Source: Nevskia soli DSM 19509 | Lineage (GTDB): Bacteria > Pseudomonadota > Gammaproteobacteria > Nevskiales > Nevskiaceae | Reading direction: 5' to 3' | Assembly: GCF_000711955.1 (NCBI RefSeq) | Contig: NZ_KL544000.1 | Coordinates: 1 to 64,000 of the forward strand | DNA: 64,000 nt | In this document: positions 9,446 to 17,655 of the stretch, piece by piece | Layout: the number at the start of each line of letters is the position of its first letter | How positions within the stretch are numbered: position 1 is the stretch's first letter | Translations under genes and position numbers: made by a program | The notes under the pieces: generated by a model | What the model saw: the letters and a program-made list of their open reading frames with translations, nothing else | What the model was told of the DNA's origin: nothing | Database searches by the model: none

Positions 9446-10303
9446 CTACACCGGTACCGGCAGCGCCAGATTCTTCCACAGCCGCAAGGTCGGCTCGGCC
9501 TGGTTGATGGTGTAGAAATGCAGCCCGGGCGCGCCGCCCTTGAGCAGGGTTTCGCACAACCGCGTCACCACGTCCAGGCCGAAGTCGAGCAGGGCCGGCT
9601 TGTCGTCCTGCAACTCTTCCAGGCGCAGCCGGATCCAGCGCGGCAGGTCGGCGCCGCAGCTGGTGCAGAAGCGCACGATGTTCTGGAAGCCGGTGATCGG
9701 CATCACCCCGGCGATGACCGGGATGGTGAGCTTGGCCTTGGCGCAGCGCTCGATGAAATCGAAGTAGCTGTCGGCGTTGTAGAACAGCTGCGTGATCGCC
9801 GCGTCGGCGCCGGCTTCCACCTTGCGGCGGAAATGCTCGAAGTCGACGATGGGGCCGCTGCCTTGCGGGTGCATCTCCGGGTAGGCGGCCACCTCGATCT
9901 CGAAGGCATCGCCATGGGTTTCGCGGATGAAGCCGACCAGCTCGTTGGCGTAGTGGAACTCGCCCGGCGCGGACGGGCTCATCGCCGTGGCCGGCAGGTC
10001 GCCGCGCAGCGCCACGATGCGCTTCACCCCGGCATCGCGGTAACGCTGCAGCAGTGCCGCGATGTTGGCGCGGGTGGAGCCGACGCAGGTCAGGTGCGGC
10101 GCCGCTTCCACGCCGGTGTGTTCCACCACCTTGACCACGGTGTCGTAGGTGCCGTCCTGAGTGGAACCGCCGGCGCCGTGCGTCACCGAAAAATATTTCG
10201 GCTTGACCGCGGCCAGTTGTGCCACGATCGCCGGTAACTTGGCCACGCCCTCGGGAGTGCGCGGCGGAAACAATTCGAAGGAAAAGCTCTGTGTCTGAGC
10301 CAT
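9446..10303 (-). CDS. metF: Methylenetetrahydrofolate reductase
   Basis: 285 residues, a FAD-dependent TIM barrel. It reduces 5,10-methylene-THF to 5-methyl-THF, the methyl donor for methionine synthesis. The N-terminal signature FSFELFPPRTPEG (6-18) is typical, followed by SVTHGAGGST and the FAD-binding region ALRGDLP. ITQLFYNADSYFDFIERC near 155-172 is conserved. A GAGGAG ribosome site lies 7-8 nt before the ATG. The ahcY terminator at 10326-10345 separates it from ahcY, so the neighbours act in the same cycle but as separate transcripts. Confidence 0.96.
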   Translation of the reverse strand: MAQTQSFSFELFPPRTPEGVAKLPAIVAQLAAVKPKYFSVTHGAGGSTQDGTYDTVVKVVEHTGVEAAPHLTCVGSTRANIAALLQRYRDAGVKRIVALRGDLPATAMSPSAPGEFHYANELVGFIRETHGDAFEIEVAAYPEMHPQGSGPIVDFEHFRRKVEAGADAAITQLFYNADSYFDFIERCAKAKLTIPVIAGVMPITGFQNIVRFCTSCGADLPRWIRLRLEELQDDKPALLDFGLDVVTRLCETLLKGGAPGLHFYTINQAEPTLRLWKNLALPVPV

Positions 10304-10325
10304 GTAAAGAGCTCCTCAGATGAAA

Positions 10326-10345
10326 GGGGCCGCTTGCGCGGCCCC
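10326..10345 (-). terminator. Rho-independent terminator of ahcY
   Basis: GGGGCCGC-GCAA-GCGGCCCC followed by TTTC on the minus strand, 14 bp after the ahcY stop. The GCAA loop is a stable GNRA tetraloop. The T-tract is short. Confidence 0.75.
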
Positions 10346-10358
10346 TGTTGTCGCTCGC

Positions 10359-11783
10359 TTAGTAGCGGTAGTGCTCGGGCTTGTACGGGCCATCGGCTGA
10401 GATGCCGAGGTAGGCGGCCTGGGCTTCGGTCAGACGCGTCAGCTTGACCCCGATCTTCTCCAGGTGCAGGCGCGCCACTTCCTCGTCGAGGTGCTTGGGC
10501 AGGCGGTATACCTTCTTCTCGTAGCTGTCCTTGTGCGCCCACAGGTCCAGCTGCGCCAGGGTCTGGTTGGCGAAGGAGTTGGACATGACGAAGCTCGGAT
10601 GGCCATGGGCGCAGCCCAGGTTGACCAAGCGGCCTTCGGCCAGCAGGTACAGGCAGTTGCCCTTGGGGAAGGTGTACTTGTCCACCTGCGGCTTGATGTT
10701 GAGGTGCTTGGCGGCCTTGACCAGCCGGTCGACCTGGATCTCGTTGTCGAAGTGGCCGATGTTGCAGACGATGGCCTGGTCCTTCATCTGCTCCATGTGC
10801 TCGAGCGTGATGACGTCGCGGTTGCCGGTGGTGGTGACGTAGATGTCGCCGCGGCCCAGGGTTTCCTCGATGGTGGTGACTTCGAAACCTTCCATCGCCG
10901 CCTGCAGGGCGTTGATCGGGTCGATTTCGGTGACGATGACGCGCGCGCCGAAGCCGCGCAGCGAGTGCGCCGAGCCCTTGCCCACGTCGCCGTAGCCGCA
11001 CACCACCGCCACCTTGCCCGCCACCATCACGTCGGTGGCGCGCTTGATGCCGTCGGCCAGCGACTCGCGGCAGCCGTAGAGGTTGTCGAACTTGGACTTG
11101 GTGACGGAGTCGTTGACGTTGATCGCCGGCACCAGCAGCTTGCCCGCTTCCAGCATCTGGTACAGGCGGTGCACGCCCGTGGTGGTCTCTTCGGACACGC
11201 CGCGCCATTCGGCGACCAGCTTGTGCCAAAAGCCCGGGCGTTCCTTGGCCACGCGCTTGAGCAGGTTCTTGATCACCTGCTCCTCGTGGTTGGAGGAGTC
11301 GGAGTCGACCCACTTGTCGCCGTCTTCCAGCTCGTAGCCCTTGTGGATCAGCAGCGTCACGTCGCCGCCGTCGTCGACCACCAGCTGCGGGCCCTTGCCG
11401 TCCGGGTGGACCACGGCGTCCAGGGTGCAGTCCCAGTACTCTTCCAGGGTCTCGCCCTTCCAGGCGAACACCGGCACGCCGGTGGCGGCGATGGCCGAGG
11501 CGGCCTCGTCCTGGGTCGAGAAGATGTTGCAGGAGGCCCAGCGCACCGAGGCGCCGAGGTCGACCAGGGTCTCGATCAGCACGGCGGTCTGCGTCGTCAT
11601 GTGCAGCGAGCCGGTGATGCGCACGCCCTTCAGGGGCTTGCCGGCTGCGTATTTCTTGCGGATCGACATCAGGCCGGGCATTTCGGCTTCGGCGATATCG
11701 ATCTGCTTGCGGCCGGCATCGGCCAGGGCGATGTCGCGGACCTTGTAGTCGGCGTTTGCGGGAGTTTTGATCACGGCGCTCAT
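10359..11783 (-). CDS. ahcY: S-adenosylhomocysteine hydrolase
   Basis: 474 residues, within the usual size for bacterial SAH hydrolases. It splits S-adenosylhomocysteine into adenosine and homocysteine, clearing the inhibitor left by methyltransferases. NVNDSVTKSKFDN (222-234) holds catalytic residues, GYGDVGKG (263-270) is the NAD-binding loop, and the C-terminus ends in PEHYRY, the residues that reach into the partner active site. The bacterial insertion around 155-195 is present. The start at 11783 follows an SAH riboswitch leader, which is direct evidence for product-sensing control. Confidence 0.98.
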   Translation of the reverse strand: MSAVIKTPANADYKVRDIALADAGRKQIDIAEAEMPGLMSIRKKYAAGKPLKGVRITGSLHMTTQTAVLIETLVDLGASVRWASCNIFSTQDEAASAIAATGVPVFAWKGETLEEYWDCTLDAVVHPDGKGPQLVVDDGGDVTLLIHKGYELEDGDKWVDSDSSNHEEQVIKNLLKRVAKERPGFWHKLVAEWRGVSEETTTGVHRLYQMLEAGKLLVPAINVNDSVTKSKFDNLYGCRESLADGIKRATDVMVAGKVAVVCGYGDVGKGSAHSLRGFGARVIVTEIDPINALQAAMEGFEVTTIEETLGRGDIYVTTTGNRDVITLEHMEQMKDQAIVCNIGHFDNEIQVDRLVKAAKHLNIKPQVDKYTFPKGNCLYLLAEGRLVNLGCAHGHPSFVMSNSFANQTLAQLDLWAHKDSYEKKVYRLPKHLDEEVARLHLEKIGVKLTRLTEAQAAYLGISADGPYKPEHYRY

Positions 11784-11835
11784 GAGTGTTCTCTCTCGAA
11801 GTCTTGGGGCGCGGTTCCGTTCAGGAAGTCCACCA

Positions 11836-11888
11836 GCCGAGCCTGGTCCGCGCGGATGCAATCCTGGCGGCTCGCAGCGCCCCTCGGC
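11836..11888 (-). promoter_or_regulatory. SAH riboswitch in the ahcY leader
   Basis: The minus strand reads GCCGAGGGGCGCTGC near its 5' end and CCAGGCTCGGC at its 3' end, about 53 nt in all. The pairing GCCGAG/CTCGGC forms P1, and GAGGNGCGCUGC plus CCAGGCUCG are the conserved core of SAH riboswitches. In this class, SAH binding raises expression of the recycling genes. It ends 52 nt before the ahcY start codon. Confidence 0.9.
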
Positions 11889-11905
11889 GGGGATCAGAGG
11901 GATGC

Positions 11906-11926
11906 AGTATATCCGCTTATGCGGAT
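11906..11926 (-). promoter_or_regulatory. ahcY promoter -10 with an embedded palindrome
   Basis: TATACT (11911-11906, minus strand) is a good -10 hexamer about 18 nt upstream of the riboswitch. Directly upstream, ATCCGC-TTAT-GCGGAT (11911-11926) is a perfect palindrome in the -10/-35 spacer. No good -35 is present. The palindrome is a candidate operator, possibly for an ArsR-type SahR/SamR regulator, though its owner is unknown. A GCGGATAT half-site recurs before metK. Confidence 0.5.
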
Positions 11927-12057
11927 AAAAGGATAGACGGGGCTTTTTTGCCCGGTACTGTCGAAAATCAGGCGGGCCGCTCGACGTCCTTATGCAGCCC
12001 CGATGCGACCCCGGCCCCCGCCGGATTCGCCTCAATAAAACCAATGGAGATCCTGAC

Positions 12058-12504
12058 ATGAGCCTCAACGTTGTCCGCTTGCACCGCGTGCTTGGCACCA
12101 CGCCTGAAAAAATCTACCGCGCCTTCCTCGATGCGGACGCCATGGCCCGCTGGCTGCCCCCGGACGGGTTCACCGCCAAGGTTCACCATATGGATGCGAA
12201 GGTCGGCGGCGGCTACCGCATGTCGTTCACCAACTTCAGCACCGGCCACGGCCATTCCTTCGGCGGCACCTACCTCAAACTGGTGCCCCACGAGCGCATC
12301 CGCTACACCGCGCAGTTCGACGATCCGAACCTGCCCAGCGAGATGCAGACGACGGTGAGCCTGAAGCCGGTGTTCTGCGGCTGCGAACTTCACATCGTGC
12401 AGGAGGGCATCCCCTCGGTCATTTCTGTCGAGGCCTGCTACCTCGGCTGGCAGCAATCGCTGGCCCACTTGGCGAGGCTGGTCGAGCCGGAGATTCCGGA
12501 CTGA
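12058..12504 (+). CDS. SRPBCC-family protein (AHSA1/ATPase activator-like)
   Basis: 148 residues with the START/Bet v1-like pattern seen in AHSA1-type polypeptides: VVRLHRVLGTTPEKIYRAFLDADAMARWLPPDGF at the N-terminus, a GGGYRMSFTNF strand pair, and a closing amphipathic helix (CYLGWQQSLAHLARL). These domains bind hydrophobic ligands; the actual ligand is unknown. The start at 12058 has TGGAGA about 8 nt upstream. It stands alone on the plus strand between ahcY and metK and shares a bidirectional terminator with metK. Confidence 0.85.
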   Translation: MSLNVVRLHRVLGTTPEKIYRAFLDADAMARWLPPDGFTAKVHHMDAKVGGGYRMSFTNFSTGHGHSFGGTYLKLVPHERIRYTAQFDDPNLPSEMQTTVSLKPVFCGCELHIVQEGIPSVISVEACYLGWQQSLAHLARLVEPEIPD

Positions 12505-12536
12505 GCCGGCGTGCCCGAGCCCTTGCCCGAAAAGCG

Positions 12537-12562
12537 AAAAGGCCGCCCGGAGGCGGCCTTTT
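12537..12562. terminator. Bidirectional terminator between SRPBCC gene and metK
   Basis: AAAAGGCCGCC-CGGA-GGCGGCCTTTT is a symmetrical 11-bp stem with T-tracts on both strands. It lies between the convergent ends of the SRPBCC gene (12504) and metK (12580). Confidence 0.9.
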
Positions 12563-12579
12563 CGGATACGGCTGGAAGC

Positions 12580-13782
<1,203 letters not shown>

Positions 13783-14020
13783 GTTGCAATCCTCATCATC
13801 TGTTTATACGGATAGGCGGATATTGTAGATCAAACGGCACCGGGGTGCATCCGCCAGAAACGCTCCCGCACCGCGGCGGCCGGCGACGGCCCCCCGCTAC
13901 AATGCGCCATACGATATTGCAGGTTCATGTACGGCGGAACGGCCGTTGATTCGCCAGGGGTTCGCCAAACCTCTCCGCGCCGGCCCGCATCCAATATCCA
14001 TCCACGCCAGGGAACGAAAC

Positions 14021-14503
14021 ATGCGCCGCACGCCAGCCATTGCCCTGCTTTGCCTCGGTGCCGTGGCGGGGCCCGCCGTGGCCGCCCCGCTGTCCTGCGA
14101 TTCCCTGCTGCCGCACCCCAAGACACACGACGAACAGTCGGTGCGCGATGTCGAACACGCCTGGCTGGTGGCGGAGATGGGCGGCGACACCAAGACGCTG
14201 GGATGCCTGCTCGACGACGACTACACCAACCTCAGCTTCGACGGGAAAACCTACACCAAGGCCGACATCCTGAAGCACGCCGCGGCGCACAAGGGCAAGA
14301 ACCTGCCGTTGCCGGTGGTGGAACTGACGGTGCTGGTGCATGGCCGCAGTGCCATCGCCTACGCGGTGCAGCAGAAGCATGACCAGGATGGCAAGCCGCT
14401 GACCGTGTACTTCGCGGACTCGCTCGAATTCCGCAACGGGACCTGGCATCCGTACTTTTCCGTGGACTCGGTCGCGGCGCCGGGTGTGCAGGTGAAGGAC
14501 TAG
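14021..14503 (+). CDS. Secreted NTF2/SnoaL-like (DUF4440) protein
   Basis: 160 residues. A signal peptide (MRRTPAIALLCLGAVAGPAVAAP) precedes an NTF2-like fold: VRDVEHAWLVAEMGGDTKTLGCLLDDDYTNLSFDGKTYTKADIL is the typical DUF4440 opening, and a closing strand FADSLEFRNGTWHPYFS follows. The pocket suggests small-molecule binding; no catalytic residues are assignable. The start is supported by AGGGAACG upstream. Next on the same strand, 66 bp on, is a secreted amidase, so the two may be co-transcribed. Confidence 0.8.
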   Translation: MRRTPAIALLCLGAVAGPAVAAPLSCDSLLPHPKTHDEQSVRDVEHAWLVAEMGGDTKTLGCLLDDDYTNLSFDGKTYTKADILKHAAAHKGKNLPLPVVELTVLVHGRSAIAYAVQQKHDQDGKPLTVYFADSLEFRNGTWHPYFSVDSVAAPGVQVKD

Positions 14504-14569
14504 CTTCCGGCGGGTAGGGGCAGGCGGGGCCACCGCGTCTGAGCAGTGGTCCCGACCAAAGAATCCGCC

Positions 14570-16237
14570 ATGCCCGTGAATTCCCGTTTCGCCGTCCTGC
14601 CGCGCGCTTCGGCCGCCGGCCTGCTGCTGGCCTGCGCCGCCCTGGCCCCGGCACAGGCGGACAGCCAGCCGCCGTTCAAGCTGGAAGAGGCCAGCGTGGC
14701 GCAGATCGACGCCGCCCTCGCTTCGGGCAGGCTGACCTCGGTGAAGCTGGTGCAGATGTACCTCGACCGCATCGCCGCCTACAACGAGCAGGGCCCCAAG
14801 CTGCACTCGGTGCTGACCATCAACCCGGCGGCGCTCAAGCTGGCGGCGCAGCTCGACCAGGAGCGCGCGGCGCATGGCCCGCGCGGTCCCCTGCATGGCA
14901 TCCCCGTGCTGCTCAAGGACAACGTCGATACCGACGACATGCCGACCAGCAACGGCTCGGCCATCCTGAAGAACTCCATTCCCTCGACCGACGCCTTCCT
15001 GGCCCAGCGCCTGCGCGATGCCGGCGCCATCATCCTGGCCAAGACGGCGATGGGCGAGTTCGCCGGCGGCAGCTACAACTCGGTGGGCGGGCAGACCATC
15101 AATCCCTACAACCTCAAGCGCCATACCGGCGGCTCCAGCAGCGGCTCGGCCGCCAGCACCGCCGCCAACTTCGCCGTGCTGGCGATCGGCACCGACACCA
15201 GCACCTCGGTGCGCGGTCCTTCCTCCTACAACGGCATCGTCGGCCTGCGCCCGACCACCGGCCTGATCAGCCGCGCCGGCATTGCGCCGAAGAATCTCAA
15301 CTTCGACAGCGCCGGCCCGATGGCGCGCAGCGTGGCCGACGTGGCCCTGATGCTCGGCACCGTCGCCGGGCCGGACCCGGCGGATCCGCTGAGCCAGAAG
15401 GTGTGGAGCGAAGAGAGCAAGCGTTACAAGCCGCATGGCAGCCGCATCGACTACACCCGCTTCCTCGATGCGCACGCCCTCAAGGGCAAGAAGATCGGCG
15501 TGGTGCGCACCTTCTTCGGCGGCGACCCGGAGATCGACGCCCTGGCCGAGGCGGCCCTGGTCAAGATGCGTGAGCAGGGCGCGACGACAGTGGACATCGA
15601 GCTCGATCCCGCCTTCGTCGAGGCCTACCTGGGCGAGGGCAACCGCAAGATCCGCAAGGTGTCCGACTACCGCTTCAAGGCGGACTGGGAAACCTACCTT
15701 GCCAGCCTCGGGCCGGAGGTGCCGAAGAGCGTGGCGGATTTCATTCACCTCTATGAGACGCAGGTGAACAAGTCGCCGCTGCCGGTGGAAGACAGTGTGA
15801 TGCGCCTGCTCAAGGACTCCACCACCACCTCCACCGACGATCCCGCGTATCAGGATCTCGTCACCAGGGTGCTGCCCAAGGCCACCGCCGACAAGCTGGC
15901 GATCTTCGCCAAGTACCATGTCGATGCGCTGGTGTTTCCCTACTTCAGCAGCTTCGCGCCGCCGATCAGCAACCCGGTGTACAGCGTCGAGGATCCGACT
16001 TTCGTGAAGTCCACGCGTCCGGAGCCGGCGACCCTGGCCGGTTATGGCTCCGTGGGCTTTCCCTGCCTGGTGGTGCCGATGGGGTTCGGAACTCAAGGTT
16101 TGCCGATGGATATTGCGTTTTTCGGCAAGCCTTATGAGGAAGGGAAGCTGATCGGGATGGGGTATGCGTACGAGCAGGCTTCGAAGATGCGCAGGGCGCC
16201 GCCGTTGTTGCCGGCGTTGGCGTCGGAGGCTCAATAA
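14570..16237 (+). CDS. Exported amidase (amidase signature family)
   Basis: 555 residues with a Sec-type signal (ending ALAPAQADS near 31). It contains the full amidase-signature triad: Lys116 in LLKDNVDT, cis-Ser189 in GGSSSGSAAS, and the nucleophile Ser213 in GTDTSTSVRGPS. It hydrolyses C-N amide bonds, probably in the periplasm; substrate is unknown. The length and the exported form fit the gatA-like amidases not linked to tRNA amidation. An in-frame GTG at 14546 would only add residues before the signal peptide, so the ATG at 14570 is preferred. Confidence 0.9.
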   Translation: MPVNSRFAVLPRASAAGLLLACAALAPAQADSQPPFKLEEASVAQIDAALASGRLTSVKLVQMYLDRIAAYNEQGPKLHSVLTINPAALKLAAQLDQERAAHGPRGPLHGIPVLLKDNVDTDDMPTSNGSAILKNSIPSTDAFLAQRLRDAGAIILAKTAMGEFAGGSYNSVGGQTINPYNLKRHTGGSSSGSAASTAANFAVLAIGTDTSTSVRGPSSYNGIVGLRPTTGLISRAGIAPKNLNFDSAGPMARSVADVALMLGTVAGPDPADPLSQKVWSEESKRYKPHGSRIDYTRFLDAHALKGKKIGVVRTFFGGDPEIDALAEAALVKMREQGATTVDIELDPAFVEAYLGEGNRKIRKVSDYRFKADWETYLASLGPEVPKSVADFIHLYETQVNKSPLPVEDSVMRLLKDSTTTSTDDPAYQDLVTRVLPKATADKLAIFAKYHVDALVFPYFSSFAPPISNPVYSVEDPTFVKSTRPEPATLAGYGSVGFPCLVVPMGFGTQGLPMDIAFFGKPYEEGKLIGMGYAYEQASKMRRAPPLLPALASEAQ

Positions 16238-16591
16238 CACGCTGATTGGAGTGAGGGGTGCTTTTCCTCTGCGCCGCACCACCCTCCGTTCGCCCCGAGT
16301 GAATCGCGCAGCGATTTGTATCGAGGGGCTAAGCGCACCACCTGCTTCCAGCTTTGCTGTCATTCTGAGCGTAGCGAAGGATCTGGCCTCGCAGATCTTA
16401 AACTTCACTGCATGCGCTTGCGCGCGTGCCGGATCCTCCCGAACGGCTTAGCTGAGTTTTCGCCTGCGGCGAGTCACTTTTCTTGACGCAAGAAAAGTAA
16501 CCAAAAGAACATGCCCCGGAGTTTGCGCCGGACCAGCGCGAAAAGAAGAAGCGCGCTGATCCGGTGCCCTGCGCTTCTCGCTCGTGGCGGG

Positions 16592-16627
16592 GTCTGAAGA
16601 CAGGCCATCCCTGGCCTGTCTTCAGAC
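16592..16627. repeat. Perfect 16-bp stem hairpin inside the palindromic element
   Basis: GTCTGAAGACAGGCCA-TCCC-TGGCCTGTCTTCAGAC is an uninterrupted 16-bp stem with a 4-nt loop near the middle of the larger palindrome. Confidence 0.85.
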
Positions 16628-16731
16628 GCTTCGGCATCCTGCCTCGCCCGGCGCGAACACACGCGCCGGCTGATGCCGCCACGAGCTGCGATGCTCGGCG
16701 CAAACTACGGGGCGGAACATCAAAGGCAAAA

Positions 16732-16785
16732 GCCACAGCAACATCAAAAGCCACAGCAACATCAAAAGCCACAGCAACATCAAAA
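16732..16785. repeat. Tandem 18-bp repeat, three exact copies
   Basis: Unit GCCACAGCAACATCAAAA repeated three times without a mismatch, followed by a partial copy. Because the unit is six codons long it creates artefactual repeat peptides on both strands. It occupies one side of the large palindrome only. Confidence 0.9.
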
Positions 16786-17018
16786 GCAAAGCGTCGCATC
16801 CCCCACCTTGGCCGAGAAGCGCAGGGGACCGAGTAAACACCGACAGGTGTTTATTCGGCGCAGACATCGGGTCGCATTTCTTTTGGTTACTTTCCTTGGG
16901 GCGAAACCCAAAGAAAAGTAACCCGCTATCAGGGCGGAACCAGGGTTTCAGGCAGCGCGGTCAATGACCCGCGCGCAAGCGCGTACGCAGAGATTTCAAA
17001 GAAGATCCGGAGCCAATC

Positions 17019-17285
17019 TCACCTCTTCCTTCGCTTCCCCCGAACCGCTCTCAACTCCAACCCCTCCAACCTGACACTGCGCAACTCCAGCACCTTCATC
17101 AAAGCCAGAAACAACTGCGCACTCATATCCCCGCGCCCCAGCTTGGTCCGCAGATTGCTCGGTGTCTGGTGAATGCCGTACTGCCGCAGGCGCTGCGCGA
17201 TGTCCTCGAAGGTAAGCTTGCGCCGCGCCTTTTCGGTACGGATCAGTCCCTGAATGAAATGCCCCACTTCGGCGTGTTTGGCCAT
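17019..17285 (-). CDS. Small helix-turn-helix-like protein (DUF6471 type)
   Basis: 88 residues. FIQGLIRTEKARRKLTFEDIAQRL (10-33) followed by PSNLRTKLGRGDMSAQLFLALMKVLEL reads as a compact XRE-like DNA-binding helix bundle of the DUF6471 kind, with a basic C-terminal tail (RGKRRKR). Probably a small DNA-binding regulator; target unknown. Two near-identical palindromic repeats (17328-17346 and 17375-17393) lie directly upstream and may be its operators. It abuts the large palindromic repeat element at its 3' end. Confidence 0.7.
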   Translation of the reverse strand: MAKHAEVGHFIQGLIRTEKARRKLTFEDIAQRLRQYGIHQTPSNLRTKLGRGDMSAQLFLALMKVLELRSVRLEGLELRAVRGKRRKR

Positions 17286-17655
17286 CGGAATAAGCAGCCA
17301 TTAAATGATGTGGTTTTATAATGACATGCGTCACTTATTGTTGACAGTCCCATGCCGCGGGCGCAGCATTCCCCGCGTCACTTATTGGTGACATCACGGG
17401 CGCCGCCAAGGCGCCCGGAAGCCCCTGCGAGGTGGCTTCGTTTATGAGTACGCAACGCAAAGATTGCGCATCGCCGTCCCCGCTCCTGGCCGCCCCGCGG
17501 CACTCCCCCGGCTCGTCGTTCTCGCCAACCCGGACCTAGCGCCGCGCGCCGATTCGATAGTGGAACACGGGCATCCCCGGATGCCTGCGGGAGCTTGCGT
17601 CCCCTGCCGGCCGGTTCGGCGGCTTTCCGTTTGTAGACAATAAAGGAGTACCCGG
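17286..17655. other. Divergent intergenic region with paired operator-like repeats
   Basis: A 370-bp gap between the DUF6471-type gene (minus) and the SPFH gene (plus). It holds two 19-bp direct copies described separately, then a GC-rich stretch with the hairpin GGCATCC-CC-GGATGCC near 17570. No ORF is credible here. A ribosome site AAAGGAG precedes the SPFH start. Confidence 0.6.
17328..17393. promoter_or_regulatory. Two 19-bp operator-like repeats upstream of the DUF6471-type gene
   Basis: GCGTCACTTATTGTTGACA (17328-17346) and GCGTCACTTATTGGTGACA (17375-17393) differ at one base and are 47 bp apart. The core GTCAC-TTATTG-GTGAC is a palindrome, as expected for a dimeric repressor. They lie about 45-110 bp upstream of the small regulator gene. 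Confidence 0.6.

Larger units (their letters stand above)
16379..17008. repeat. Large (about 630-bp) imperfect palindromic intergenic element
   Basis: The region between the amidase and the DUF6471-type gene is one nested inverted repeat. Paired arms from outside inward are: GGATC 16379 / GATCC 17004; GCGCTTGCGCGCG 16414-16426 / CGCGCGCAAGCGC 16970-16982; AGAAAAGTAACCAAAAGAA 16491-16509 against 16878-16896 (18 of 19); the CCCC...TTTGCGCCG arm near 16515 against CGGCGCAAACT...GGGG near 16697; and CCCTGCGCTTCTCG 16568 against CGAGAAGCGCAGGG 16815. Each end also carries a small ACTTTTCTT/AAGAAAAGT hairpin. Short ORFs inside are repeat shadows. It is probably a dispersed structured repeat. Confidence 0.7.

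Noticed and set aside
13925..16408. Very long minus-strand open frame (827 codons) opposite the NTF2-like and amidase genes
   Set aside because: It has no recognisable domain, is rich in His/Arg/Gln typical of antisense frames in GC-rich DNA, and the plus strand encodes clear proteins with catalytic motifs.
16732..16785. CRISPR array
   Set aside because: The repeats are direct neighbours with no spacers and only three copies; no cas genes are present.
16398..16921. Several overlapping short frames with repeat peptides (such as SKATAT or LLWLLM repeats)
   Set aside because: They arise from the 18-bp tandem repeat and the palindromic element on both strands and have no ribosome sites or family resemblance.
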